DNA of 64,000 nucleotides from contig NC_092458.1 of NCBI RefSeq assembly GCF_047495875.1, positions 110,347,727 through 110,411,726 of the forward strand, in the 5' to 3' direction. The notes beneath the pieces are model-generated. The model saw only the letters and a list, made by a program, of their open reading frames with translations. It did no database searches and was not told the DNA's origin. Shown piece by piece: positions 1 to 11,753 of this stretch. This stretch comes from Pithys albifrons albifrons. Lineage: Eukaryota; Chordata; Aves; Passeriformes; Thamnophilidae. Every line of letters starts with the position of its first letter. Within the stretch, counting starts at the first letter, position 1. Position numbers and translations under genes: made by a program.

Positions 1-3000
1 TGCCTTCCAGCAAGTAGTCATCTCCATTTAACATATCTCGGCCTTATATTGGTAAATTTTCCTTGTAAATTCTGTGCAAAATGACTTGGAACTTGGAGCA
101 GTGCTTTGCTGGTTTTTTTTCTAGGAAATGTAAATAAACAACTCTACAGTGGTCAGGAAAAAAATAACATGATATATACTTTTATTTCTGCTCCCTTTAA
201 TCCTGGCAACAAGCACCCTCTCAGGTGTGTTAGTCAGTTCCTCCAATTACATCCAAGACACTGCTTACAACAGCATATATATCTAAATCAACATCACTAC
301 AGATTTGATGATTTCTATATTCTTGAAAGCCAATGTTTACCAAGATATGTCATGTGACAGTTTTAAACAAAGACAATTTAAAATCCTTAAACTGCCATAA
401 ACCTGTATTATTATAAAATATCTAGGACAGACAGAACTAAGACAACAAAATCAACAGCAACAAAACACAATCCTAAAAACCAAGACCAAGAGTAAGCAGA
501 ATTTTTTTGGATTTAATATCTTTGGCATGAAACTAGACATCACATTTACAACTGATAAAACTTCCTATCAGTCATCACACAGATTCAGACATTAAGATGG
601 AAAATAAAGCTTACAAAGGAGCTATAATAAGATACAATATCTAATGTTTTCACATACCAAGATCCCAAGCCATGCTACTCATAAATAGGCATTCCCAGAA
701 ATACTTAGTAACAAAACCACAAAACCAGGACATGTCTGCTCTGACTTTAGATCTTCAAAATTGCAGCCCAGAACTCCTAAATTCATATAGTACTAATTGG
801 TTAAACATTAAAAAAATAACACACGTGACTTTCAATACTAGAATTGATAATCTTCCTGATGTGCTCAGCAGCACTTACCTCTTGAACAGGCTCAGCAGCA
901 CAGCAAGTTTCTCCCATTTGAGGCCACTAACATGCATTAATGAAACACACCTTCAACCCTTTTTCCTGTCTGCCACGTAGTCTGGACATAGCCTGTGCTC
1001 CAATCCTAACGTTTGCAAATATTTCAGTATTTCATCCAGTAATTTCTTAATATAGAACAAACAAAAAGTCCTCAGAGCACAGCTGAAACAGGGGATTTCT
1101 CTCTTCAAGCTGGATAACCCAAATGCTTCCTACAGACTTGGTCTGCAGTTGCTTGTCTCTCTAGCTTACTGAGTATTATGGAAAGTAAAAAGCTTCCAAC
1201 ATACCTGATTACTATGACTGAAAAGTTGTCCATTGCCAGAGAGGGCTCAAAACTTGGACCTTTGATGATGTTCTTACCATTGCTACATCAGAGTGGGAGA
1301 GGGGGAACAACATCCTTTCAAAGCCCCTCCTCCTGAACTGGGATTTAATTAATGAAGGAGCAGCTGTTTCCTTTTAGAAAGGATTGCTTGCAAGAGAGTA
1401 CTTTGGGTTGAGAATTCTCTACTATGGCTCCAACACCCTTGACAGGACAAGGTGTGATCTAAACTGACCGTGTTCTCAGTGAATTATTTTGATTATCTCA
1501 GAAAATTCCCCATTCTGAAAAGCCCAACATCTTTTGAATATTGCCAGGGAGAAGTACAACTCTCATTGGCTCAGAATGCCAATGCCATTTTGGTTTCAAT
1601 CCCATTTTGTAGGTTCAGAATAAAGCCTAAATTACTTTGAAATACAAATTGATTCTAATGTAGACTGTGCTTCTAAATCAAAGAAGCAAAATACCCACAA
1701 AAGACATATAGAGATTTGTCTCATATCCCAGACTGCCAGCATGGACCAGAGACATTTAAAAATCCATTTCTAATTCAAAGATCTTAATAGGTGATATATT
1801 TCTCTGAAGTACTGACTACCAGTCACTTATTACAAAAAAGGCTTCAGTGCCTAGAGGAATCATTGTAAAAATCTTTCTAAAGGGAAACTTGAGCCTCATG
1901 CAAGTATTTTCATGAATGCACAGAAATATGCTTTGCATTCACAGATTTTACAGAAATTTAGGGTGGGATTAATCTGAAAAGGCAGTTTCTTTTAATACAG
2001 AGACATAAAGTGGCTAATTACAGCTCAAATAAGGACTATTTGATTGTGAAAAATATAGAATATCCATTTTCACATAGACAAATAGTTTTTGTGAATGTTT
2101 GTAAAGCCTATGGAAAGTAGATTCACTAGTGGTGATTATTTTAATTTAATACAAACACATATCTTGTTGCTCTTTTAGAATGATATAGTTTTAAGTGTTT
2201 ACTGTGTATTTTCCTTTCTTTGAATTGACTCAATTGTATTATCTGCTCTGTATCAAAGGAATTCGTCTAAATCAAACATAAAGTCAGCATTTAGTTTGAC
2301 AAGTGTCAGTTTTATTTTCTTATCTTTTATCCTAGTTTCAGTGTATCTTTAAACATGTAAGTAAATCCTTTCTTCTTCACAGACAATAGTTTGACTTTCT
2401 GTTACAACTCTGTATTACCATGAATATTTTTCAAAATTGCCATTCCTGGAATAATATTTTTTTAAAATCCACTTTACTCAGCATTTAATGGATAATACCT
2501 ATATATTTTTAAATTCACATTATACAATTAAGCATATTAAATTTGACTATGTTTAAAAATAGCTACTTTCTCTTCACCTAAAAGATATTTACACTAAATA
2601 AAATGTATTTACTCTGGATTGGTTACACTTTATACACACAATGCACTATATTGGTTATGGTATACTATGCTCATATTTACAGTAATAAAACTTTTACACT
2701 AAAATCAATCAGACACACTAAATTGGAAAAATGGGACATTTTTATGAAGACATCTGTGACACTATCTCAAATCAGAATGCTTATGGGGCTGCCTCTAAAT
2801 TAATTTTTTTGTGAATTTTTGTTGGATTGGCAGATACCTCATAAAACCAAACTTTGCAATTTTGCTCAAACTGCAGCACTGCACTGAGATCCACAAACGC
2901 TTGGGCTGAGAAATGACTGCAGGTTTGATACATTTAGCCAGTTAATAGACATTTCACTTTGTGGTTAGGAATATCACAACATTAATGAAAAGAATCATAG

Positions 3001-3879
3001 ATATATCACACTGCCCTTGAGTTTTGTTCCATTTCCCCCCCTTTATTTGACTGAGCATGCCATATGTGCATTCTATAGAAAGATTTCACTGTTATTTAAA
3101 AAAAAGTAAGTAAATTCAGTGGGAAGATTTACTTGATGAGTAGGTGAAAAAGTGAATTAACTTCATGTGATTTTACCCTAGAGACAGATGAGTCTCTTGT
3201 TACAGTCATAATAACATGTTGAATTTATTTACTAATTCTTGACTTTCAAAGGTTTATTTTGTCTTGGAAGTACTATTTACTAGAAAGTGTTCCTGTCAGT
3301 TTTTCTTTCTTGTGTTTTTTTTTCCCCCTATGAATGATTAGTTTGAAGATACATTGTGAATTTGGTCATCTCTTTACTATGAGGCTGTAGAAGACAAAAT
3401 CTATGATCACACAATGCACATGGTTATGTTGACCAGTATTTTGTCCACAGATCAAATACCATTTACACATTTTGTTGTGGTTTTGCATTTCAAAATAAAA
3501 CAGGTTTAGCTTTTCTAGGTAATGAGATCTGACCCTGTGAAATCTTTCCTCATGATAAATTGTTCAGTTCAGGGAAAGGCAAAAAGGATTTTCTATGGCG
3601 TTATTTTTGCCCTTGCCTCCCTTCCAAAAACAAGGCTTAAATGAAAAGTGAAGCCAACACTGGATTAGTTTGATGTTTACTTGACTGAAATCTCCAGTGT
3701 TGAAAAAAAGCTGAGTAAGTTGGGAACTGAAATCCCATCACCTTTCTGTGGAATTTAAGCTTCTAGGTGAGAAAGGTACTTTGGAGATTGTCATGACCCG
3801 CAGAGAAAAATTGACAGGACAATTTTCAAAATGAGCAAATAATTGGCCAAATTGTTCCTGGTTTTATAAAAGATTGTTC
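1..3879. other. AT-rich non-coding stretch, no gene seen
   Basis: No splice-flanked reading frame or recognisable transposon was found here. The ORFs present are short, start anywhere and show no protein-like composition. The only local structure noted is a 12-bp direct repeat (GCTCAGCAGCAC at 863-874 and 890-901). The stretch may be intergenic or an upstream intron of the plus-strand gene proposed further right; the sequence does not decide. Confidence 0.5.
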
Positions 3880-4560
3880 TGTGGGCAAAAGCTTAACAAC
3901 TTCTATCTCTCTGCTACCAAAGAGAACAGGCTTTTCTCCTTCCTGAGAGCACACGTTTCTGTTCTGGGGGAAGATCACTGAGTGAAAGGTCTATTATCTA
4001 ACCTTTTCAAACCAGTTTGCAGAGTGGGACCAACAAAGGAAGATAAGACATATATTTTCTGCAAAAGGGGCTGTCTGTGGGCAGAACCTTTTGTAGAAGC
4101 CCAGAAGACAAGGGGCTAATTTGTGTGTCTCAAAAACTGATAGCCAGATAGCCATGGAGCCAGCCAAGGACTGTTGGTAATAGCACGCTGCGAGAAAGAA
4201 CAGAATGTGGCTGAAGAAGGTGCCATATGGAGGCAGAGTAGCGTTCTTTTGGGACAAGCATTCTTGTTCTGGCTACTGGAGATAAGCACAACACAGCAGA
4301 GTGGTCAAGAAGTGGGCATGGACTGCTAACCAAAGGATGACCCAGTAAAGTGGGATCAATACCTTTCCTTCTTCCCTCCCCTCCTCTCCCCTTCCCTTCT
4401 TTCCCTTCCCAAACCTTCTCTTCCCAAACCTTTCCAAACCTTCCTTTCTCTCTCTGTCTAATCTCTCTCTCTCCTCTTTTACTCCATCCCGTACTCAAAA
4501 TCCACCACCATGCATTTGGGCTGTAAGATGAGGGACTAACATACCAATTTCCATGCCTTA
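3880..4560 (+). other. LTR-like segment with CT-rich tract and AATAAA
   Basis: This segment differs in composition from its AT-rich surroundings. It has a mixed-composition left half, a pyrimidine tract at about 4362-4495, and a polyadenylation-type AATAAA near 4574 followed by GT-rich sequence. That order resembles a solitary retroviral LTR read on the plus strand. I cannot define TG...CA termini or a target-site duplication, and I see no internal viral genes, so it may equally be an unrelated unique segment. Confidence 0.2.
4362..4495 (+). repeat. Polypyrimidine (CT-rich) tract
   Basis: About 130 bases of nearly pure C and T on the plus strand, built from CCTT, CCCTT and CTCT motifs with two short AAACC interruptions. 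On the minus strand it produces a spurious Gly/Lys/Glu/Arg-rich reading frame. It is low-complexity sequence and not a gene. Confidence 0.85.
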
Positions 4561-5524
4561 TGTATAATTCACAAATAAAACTTGGGAAGTTTTTGTGGAC
4601 CCTTTGACTTTTGTCATTCCTTTTGAACTACAGGTATCTACAGATCTTAGGGGTGTTTTGCAGGGAGAGTTTGGTTGGTTGGTTAGTTGGTTTTGGTTGG
4701 GTTTTGTTTTATTTGTTTTGGTTTTATTCCATGCTGCCAAGCAAAGTGAAATTAAAGTGAAGTAACTTTGCCTTGAGATATTTAAGGACAGAGGAAGCAA
4801 CATGAAATCTAGATAGTAGAATGCCCATGCACACTTGCTGATTTCTTCTAATCTGGATACAAAAATCCCTTACAAAAATCCCTTATCAGTGTTAGGCTGT
4901 GATGTTAGAAACAGAAGTAATTGTCAGTGCTGACAAGTTGCCTTCCTTGTTTACCTTCCCTGTGCTTTCAGGGGGAAAGGGTGATAAGCAGATTCTATCT
5001 TGTTCTTTTCAGACTACCCCAGAAAGAGGCTGGGATTAAGACCCTTGGAGAGAAACTCTATTAGAAATTCAGTGTACAGTCTACTTTAGATAATGCAGGA
5101 GTTAGGACTATTCCTCTCATTTCTTCCTGAATCTTTCATAACCTGGAGATAACATAATACCAACTCAATCAAAAGTTTAAAAAGATGTATTGCAGTGAAA
5201 AGTGTGAATCTTTGCACTAGAGCTCATCAGAAATATTTATTTATTTAAGATTAAAATTTGTTTCAGAAATTCTGAAGAGATCTGAAATGATCTTTGTAAG
5301 AAATCAAGAACTATTTTCCTCTATGTTTAAGCAGATTAATTGTTTAGGGAGAAAGTTATAGCAATATTACTTCTTCGTCAAACTATAATTTGGATTTATT
5401 ACATGCTTGAAGATAGAATATCCTTAAAGGATAAGTTATTATTTGGGATCAAACTGATTGGCAAAATTTTACTTGTGTAAAGTTTATTTGTACTCATTTC
5501 CACACTAGCAGTTGCAACTCTATG
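4561..5524. other. AT-rich non-coding stretch
   Basis: No gene or transposon recognised. Contains the 13-bp tandem duplication at 4859-4884 and T/G-rich sequence near 4670-4725 (TTGGTTGG-type). Ends at the 3' terminus of the first CR1 element. Confidence 0.5.
4859..4884 (+). repeat. Perfect 13-bp tandem duplication
   Basis: Two adjacent identical copies of ACAAAAATCCCTT, most likely a replication-slippage duplication in AT-rich DNA. No function is suggested. Confidence 0.9.
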
Positions 5525-6510
5525 TCACAGAATCACAGAATGGGGCAGGTTGGAAGGGATCCCAGTGGGTCATCTGGTCCAACCTCCCTTCTCAAGCAGG
5601 GTCATCCCAGAGCACATGCCACAGGATTGTGTCCAGATGGGTCTTCAATATCTCCAGTGAGGGAGACTCCACACCCTCTCTGGACAATCTGTTCCAGTGC
5701 TCAGTCACTGCACAGTAAAGAAGTTCTTCCTCATATTGAGGTGGAGCTTCCTGTGCACCAAATTCTGCCTGTTGCCCTATTGTTTGGCACCACAGAAGAA
5801 CCTGGCTCCATCCTTCTGACACTCTCCCTTCAGATACTGAAAGATATTGATGAGGTCCCTCATGAGTCATTCATTCTTGAGGCTAAACCAGCCCAGCTCC
5901 CTCAGCCTTTCCCAGTAAGAGAGACATTCCAGTCCCTTAATCATCTTTGTTGCCCTTCACAGGACAAGCTCCAGGAGCTCCATGTCTTTCTTGTCCTGAG
6001 GAGTGCATAACTCGACACAGCACTCCAGATGTGGCCTCACTAGAGCTGAATAGAGGGGCAGGATCAACTCCCTCGACCTGCTAGCAGTGCTCTTCCTAAA
6101 TACGCTTCAGGATACCATTGGCTTTCCTGGCCCCCAGGGTACACTGCTGACTCAGGGACAGCTTGTTTTCCACCAGGACCTCCTTGTCATTCTCCACAGA
6201 GCTGCTCTTCAGAAGATCAGCCCCCAGCCTGTGCTGGTGCCTGGGGTTATTCCTTCCCAGGTGCAGGGCCCTGCATTTGCCTTTGTTGAACTTCAGATGG
6301 TTCTCTGCCCATCTCTCCAAATTGTCAGGGTCCTTGCAAAGGGCTGCACAGAACTCTGGGATATCAGCCACTCCTCTCAGCTTTGTGTCCACCATGAACT
6401 TGCTGAGGAGGCTTCTGCCCCTTCATCCAAATTATAGATAAATAAGTTAAACAATCCTGAGCTGAGTGTTGAACCTTGGGCGATACCAGTAGTGACAGGC
6501 CTAGGATTAC
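5525..6510 (-). mobile_element. CR1 LINE retrotransposon, 5'-truncated copy 1
   Basis: This is the 3' portion of a chicken-repeat-1 non-LTR retrotransposon in minus orientation. The plus strand opens with the reverse complement of the CR1 3' end: two copies of the short terminal repeat (CACAGAAT) and then the GTTGGAAGGGATCC block. Conserved CR1 landmarks follow. The segment near 6430-6500 (TTATAGATAAATAAG, then 'CCAGTAGTGACAGGC') matches the usual CR1 region upstream of the reverse-transcriptase C terminus, so the copy reaches at least about 6500. About 1 kb remains of an element normally several kb long, which is ordinary 5' truncation. Coding frames are broken, so the copy is dead. The 5' boundary is approximate because the match fades between 6500 and 6545. 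Confidence 0.95.
5592..6395 (-). pseudogene. CR1 reverse-transcriptase C-terminal remnant
   Basis: On the minus strand, 6395 down to 6096 encodes a stretch typical of the CR1 ORF2 C-terminal part: 'NLERWAENHLKFNKGKCR', then 'ALHLGRNNPRHQHRLGADLL' and 'KANGIL'. After that the frame breaks several times. Recognisable tail motifs reappear at 5870-5592 in another frame, including 'TEHWNRLSREGVESPSLEI'. The catalytic reverse-transcriptase core and the endonuclease lie upstream in a full element and are absent here. Frameshifts and in-frame stops show decay after insertion. It lies within the CR1 copy and has no host function that I can see. Confidence 0.9.
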
Positions 6511-7085
6511 AGCCTCTGGAATCTGCCATGGTACCAGTATCATGGTATTCTTTCAAGTTAGAGAGGGCTATATAGTCACATTAAAACCCAAACTTCACTT
6601 TGACTCCAGAGTGGTCAACTGCTCTTGTGCCCAGTTTCAGTCAGTAATGATCTACTTTCAATTATACCAGTTACGGCATTATGTTAAGACTACTAATTTA
6701 AAGTTGATCTAAAATTCCCAGTTTACAGGGTCTTCATGCATATTTTTTTCTTCCTATGTGTGGAAAACTGTTTCACCTCTTACCTCAGCCAATCAGACTA
6801 AAAATTGCTTATTACCACCTAGAGGCTACAACATACGATCTGCCAAAATATTCACATCTTCTGAGAGCTAGAAAGAAGTAGAAAGTTAGAAGGTATATCT
6901 GTATGGAATTCCAAGGACATCCTGAAAATAAATTGATCCTGAAAATAAGAATATTTGGAGGAGAGTTTCTAGTGGGACCTCAGCTGTAAGGAAAAGTGGA
7001 TTTAGTCTGACTGCATGGAGGAGGCAGTGAGGCAGTTTCCTCTGTGAGGTATCTTGAGGCAGTGAGGACAGACTTTTTGGAGCTG
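6511..7085. other. Non-coding stretch between CR1 and GC-rich segment
   Basis: No gene, repeat or splice-flanked frame recognised. The first few tens of bases may still be the decayed 5' edge of the CR1 copy. Confidence 0.45.
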
Positions 7086-7880
7086 AGGATGCTTACTTGT
7101 ATTCTTTAATTTTGCAGCTCTTTGCTACTCTTGAGATAGCTGTTGCCTTACACTGGCTTGCACTGAGATTGATTTCAAGATACCTGATTCCCATCCATAC
7201 ATTCCACATTATGTTTCACACAGGAGCCTGGGCTGTTTTTGAAGAACTGAGCCGTGCTTCAGGCATCACAACAAATAAAACTTCTACCTCTTTCTATCCC
7301 TGCCACTGTGGGTCCCCTTTGCCACTGTCACCCTGCTTGTGGAAGCAGGCCAGAGGCGGTTCTAGTGTAGCAGAAAATCCCCATGCAGACATTTCTGAAA
7401 CATGTTTCCTATGTTCTGGGCTGGTTTGGCTTCTCTGCCCCCTCCTTTTCCTCCATCTGGCCCCGACAAGCAGTGTTGGGTACTGTCTGTCCTCCCCCAG
7501 TCAGAGACAAGCTGTGTTCCACAGAACACTTCCCAGGCGACAGCCCCGGTGCCTCATTAGTCACAGCCAGGAGTCACGGTGTGGCAGCAGGAGCTGGAAC
7601 GGGAATGCCCCTCAGTGGCATCAGCCCTGACCTCCACAGGATTTGTGTCTGACTCTCACCAGGGGATACAACATCACTGTCTCTCTGGAGGTAGATACGT
7701 ATTGATGATGGTTCTGCCACTGAGACTACCCATGAGGTTTATGCAGTTCAGGTCCTTGGAAAAAGCTGTGGGGAGCCCTGGGAGCTGTGCCCAGCCCGTG
7801 GGGGTGGTGGAGGTCACCTGTCATTGGAAGCAGCACGGTGAGTGCCGGTCTCAGGGAGGGCTGATCCCACAGCAGGCTGA
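7086..7880 (+). other. Isolated GC-rich segment with coding-like, frame-broken signal
   Basis: This block is clearly richer in G and C than the DNA on either side and has long open frames in all three plus frames (7097-7630, 7383-7652, 7579-7887), as expected when stop codons are scarce. A possible exon at 7640-7837 has an acceptor (CCTGACCTCCACAG) and a good donor (ACG|GTGAGT); its only fully open frame is phase 1 to phase 1. Within it two other frames look more protein-like. Frame A reads 'TRGYNITVSLEV' and stops at about 7703. Frame B then reads 'DDGSATETTHEVYAVQVL'. That pattern would fit an old exon with a frameshift or an assembly indel. It could instead be a decayed retroelement or a conserved regulatory segment. 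No family is identified. Confidence 0.25.
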
Positions 7881-10800
7881 AAAATGATCTCTGATGCTAA
7901 TGATTCAGCCAGAAATCAAAAGTTTGTCTGCCTTCTTTCATCTATTCACTGTACAGTCTGCATACAAATTCCTATTCAAATATCATTAAAGCTCAAATAT
8001 TGAATTATTCAGTGTAAGCAGCTTTGTGAAACACAAACTTCATGGCTGATTGCATTTTGCCTACCCCTGACTCATAGAAAGAATTTAACTCTGTGAGTTC
8101 ATGTACCAAACCATACATGAAACTGAGTTTCATACATCACATCATAAAAACAGTGGTTTTTTCCTGCATTTTCCACACACAGTAAGGTGAGAAAATAAGT
8201 GAAAGTTTAGTACTGCAGAACAAAGTTTTAAATCATAGTGGGAAGAAAAAACATTTAAAAGCAGATATAAGACAGCACTGAAAATCATGCAGAGACTATC
8301 TGCTGGTCAAAAACAACTAAGGAATACAAACTGTGCTTTTAGGGAAGGAAAATTGGTTCTTGCAAAGAAAAGTTATCTGAATTTCCAAACAATACAGTCA
8401 AGTACACAGAAAGAATAAAGTACTTCCTTAACAAAAATCTATGACACAGTGCATGAAAAAAATTACAACTAACCGTTTCTCTTGCAGAAATATATGTTTA
8501 AAAATATTCAAATTAAATGAACTGTACTGACTCATATTAATATGGTATGCAAAACTAAAGACTTGTATACTTCTACACATGATCTCTGTGTCCTTAACTT
8601 GATTACAGTGGATTAAATATTTATGTGGGGCAGCCAACTTTTGCTTCTTTTACACTGAGTTGAGTATACCCAGGCAAACCAGAATTTAGTGTAGTTACAG
8701 AGTTATGAATCAGAGTGCATAATATCCTTCATCTGGATTATGCAGACAGTCTTCTATGAACCAACATAACAGCAAAGCACTGTTTTATTCTACTTGAATT
8801 TCCATTGCCAATCAAAAATTGTGAAGCAATACTATTAGATCCCAGATATTTTATCTGAAGGCAGAAAATGCTCCACTTTTTTATACACTCCTATCCTAGA
8901 GTGACTTAATTTCTAGAGCTGTTTACTAGTAAGTTTACATTCTATAGGTGTAATTAATTCCTGAAGTATCACCAGAGCATATTCCAATGCCAGACCTAGA
9001 TTTGTTATTTTATGGAATAGATCTCCTTGTTCATAACTGATAATAAAATATGGATGCATATTTTCTCATAATATACACCAGTTTGCTGTATGAGACTGTG
9101 GATCTAGTGACCAACCCCTAGCAAGTGGTATCCTGTTCCATAAATACATGTATTTTCTTAAAAAGGTTATTTAATACAGTGCTGCTTGTAAGAGACTTTC
9201 TAATTAGACATTATTTTATTAATAAATAACTTATCTGCTGAATAAGAGCAATAACTCAGTACTTACTATTGTGCAGTTAAGAAGTGTTAACACTACTTTA
9301 ACAACATCCATCTGGGTGAATAATTCACATTTTATCTTGAAAATCTCACAGTCATATACAGACATGGCTTGCTTAGTCTTTGAATCAATCTGTGATGAAA
9401 TAAAGCTGCATCCTTAACTCCTTCTAGCTGTGATATATATAATTATATATACATTTATTAATTCTTATCGATTAATATTCTATGTGATCAGAGTGCTAAA
9501 ATTGATTTATCCCATAGTTATAAGATTGGTGGTCTAATGAAAGGAATGGGGCTATGGGCAGAGTATGTGTGGCTTGTGAATCCATGGGAAGGATCAGGAG
9601 GACTGAAGGTACCCCAGCTGGTAGAAGTTTACAGCTGTAATAAAGTAAGCATGCTATGGATCTGCACTTCAGCTCCCTCATGTTGGTGTAGAAGTGGTCC
9701 CACTGTAGAACATCTCAGACAAGACACTTAATAGGTTTAGCTTTTGTTTACCTATATGCAAAATAAGCACAATAATAGTTACCTCTTGAGCTGTTCTCTT
9801 GCCTTGCAGCATAAACTTTTAACCATTTAGGTTGTAGGCTCAGTGGATACATAATAAAAAGAGAGACCCCGAGGAAAACAGGTAAAAAGGGACAGAGACT
9901 GAGATAATACATTATTTGTGCTGTTGTGTTGTTGAGTTTTTTTAAAAACTTATGGATTTCTTATGATTTCATATTCTCTGTCTGTACAAAGCATTTCCAT
10001 GGAAGGAATGACAGTCATGATTTAACTATGAATAGGATCAGTCCTGAGACATCTAGAACCTTGATGGTGGGTGAGAATGAGAATGGCAAAGAACTTACTG
10101 CTATTATTCAAAACCACAATAACTTCTTGAGCCCAGGAGAATCTCCTTACATTCAACAGACAACATCACAATGAAAAAAAAACATAAACAGCAATATAAA
10201 CATTGAAAATACATCTTGATGCATTACAATAAATGTTGAGAGGTGTAGGAATGAGTTTAAAATATTCTAATAAATAATTATTTACAGGGAGGAAAAGCCA
10301 CTAGAATATTTTGTTAAGAGTAACCAGGAAGTTGTCAGATCCACCTGCTTACTTTGCCAAAGTTTTGTGTTTCCAAAGTTTTAAGTGGGCCCAGATTGTA
10401 GTTCCTTATTCTCTATAAAGATATAGAACTATTTTTAGGGTGAAAACTTACATCAGATATGGATGTGGAAGAACAAGCAATACCTCTAGGAAAAAAAAGG
10501 TATTAATGCAATCAAATTGTGACTGTTTCGAGCTTTAGTGAAGTAAAGGAAAGGTTTGCTATTGATTATAATGGAAAAATAAATTTTGGACCTGTTTCCT
10601 GCAGTAACTATAATTTAATAGCAAATTCTATCTGAAAAGATCTCTATTTTTGCAAGACACAGTGCTAACTGAACTTCAGAATAAACCCCAAATGTTTCCA
10701 ACAGATAGTTCAGACAGTTAAATACTGTTCCTTTATGTGGATTATGCTTCTTTTTAACATGTGACTTTTTCAAGGTTGGAGGAGATTCACTTAGGTGAAT

Positions 10801-11728
10801 ATGGAAATTCATAAAGGGAACTTGCTTTCAGATCTGTTGATCTGTGCATTTTATAATCACTGTTTATTTTCTGGGCTGCTGTTTTGGACAAATAGAGAAA
10901 GCTAAATTTAGTATCACTGGTAGAGCTTGAGAAAGTAATACATTCTCAAGCACAGATACTGAAAAAGGCTAAGTACTTTCAAGTCAGGAAAGATAAAGAA
11001 TCTTTACTAGTATGCTGGACTAAGTCACTAGCTGGTTGTTGAGAGAATTAATTTTATTGCTTTCAATGCCTTTGGCCATTTAGAGGATATATAGTATTTT
11101 GACTGAGTTTCTTTACTGACTATTTCTCTGTGTATCTGGCTGGTGCAAGAGGTTGTTACCAAGATACAGTACCACTGTGAAAGAGGTTCAGAAAAGTATG
11201 TTGATAAGACTGCTAAATAGGTCTAGAATAGCAGATGTGTATGTTAACCCCCAGGGGTTTTGATCTAGGTAATGTAGTGAAATGAAAGAGAGAGTAGGCA
11301 CTGACTGATATGCCCAGTTTTCCAATAGGTCAGTGTATGCAATATCTAGTATGTAATGTCATCCTCTGAGTTAAAAACAAATTATGATGCTGCATCACTA
11401 ATGCAAAAACACAGTCAGGAAGAAATTTCCAAATACAAGATATTTCTTGTAAACTTTTTCTGTTTGGACATTATATATTTTTATAGAGTAGTTTCTGTAT
11501 GTCTTATAAAGGCTGTAAAACCTGAAGTTCAAATCTCAGCATCTTTCTTCTCGCTGATAGCCTACCTGACTCCCCAGGGGCTACTTATGTAAATCAGCAA
11601 TGTGGAGTCAAGTCTTGAGTACAAAGTGCACAGAATTCCTTTTACTCGCCATATAAGAGCAGGTGCACTTGCAGTGAAGTACCGGGTGGCACTTAAAGCG
11701 TGAAGAGGGCAGATGTTTTGTCTTACAG
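7881..11728. other. AT-rich non-coding stretch
   Basis: No gene or transposon recognised. Contains an 18-nt perfect AT palindrome at 9434-9451. Scattered ORFs of 60-80 codons lack splice-site support and protein-like composition. Confidence 0.5.
9434..9451. repeat. 18-nt perfect AT palindrome
   Basis: Alternating TATATAT arms around a central AATT, perfectly self-complementary. Typical of AT microsatellite decay; no function inferred. Confidence 0.7.
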
Positions 11729-11753
11729 AACTCCTTTATGGGTCTTCGCTCAG
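11729..11753 (+). CDS. Possible 25-nt exon of the plus-strand gene
   Basis: A 25-base block has a polypyrimidine acceptor (GATGTTTTGTCTTACAG) and a near-consensus donor (CAG|GTAAGG). Read from phase 1 it gives 'LLYGSSL' and ends in phase 2, which is the phase needed to enter the candidate block at 14620. Read from phase 2 it gives 'TPLWVFAQ' and ends in phase 0, which would enter the block at 29580 directly. All three frames are open because the block is so short, so the phase agreement carries little weight. The support is splice-site quality only; decoy pairs of this kind are common in AT-rich DNA. Confidence 0.2.

Noticed and set aside
4130..4498. Minus-strand ORF of 122 codons with a Gly/Lys/Glu/Arg-rich part
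   Set aside because: The charged repeat is the translation of the CT-rich tract on the opposite strand, so it is low-complexity sequence.
7097..7630. 177-codon plus-strand ORF, the longest in the window
   Set aside because: It lies in the GC-rich block where stops are rare in every frame. Its composition is poor in acidic residues, its start is a chance ATG-like codon, and no family is recognisable. Treated as part of the GC-rich segment.
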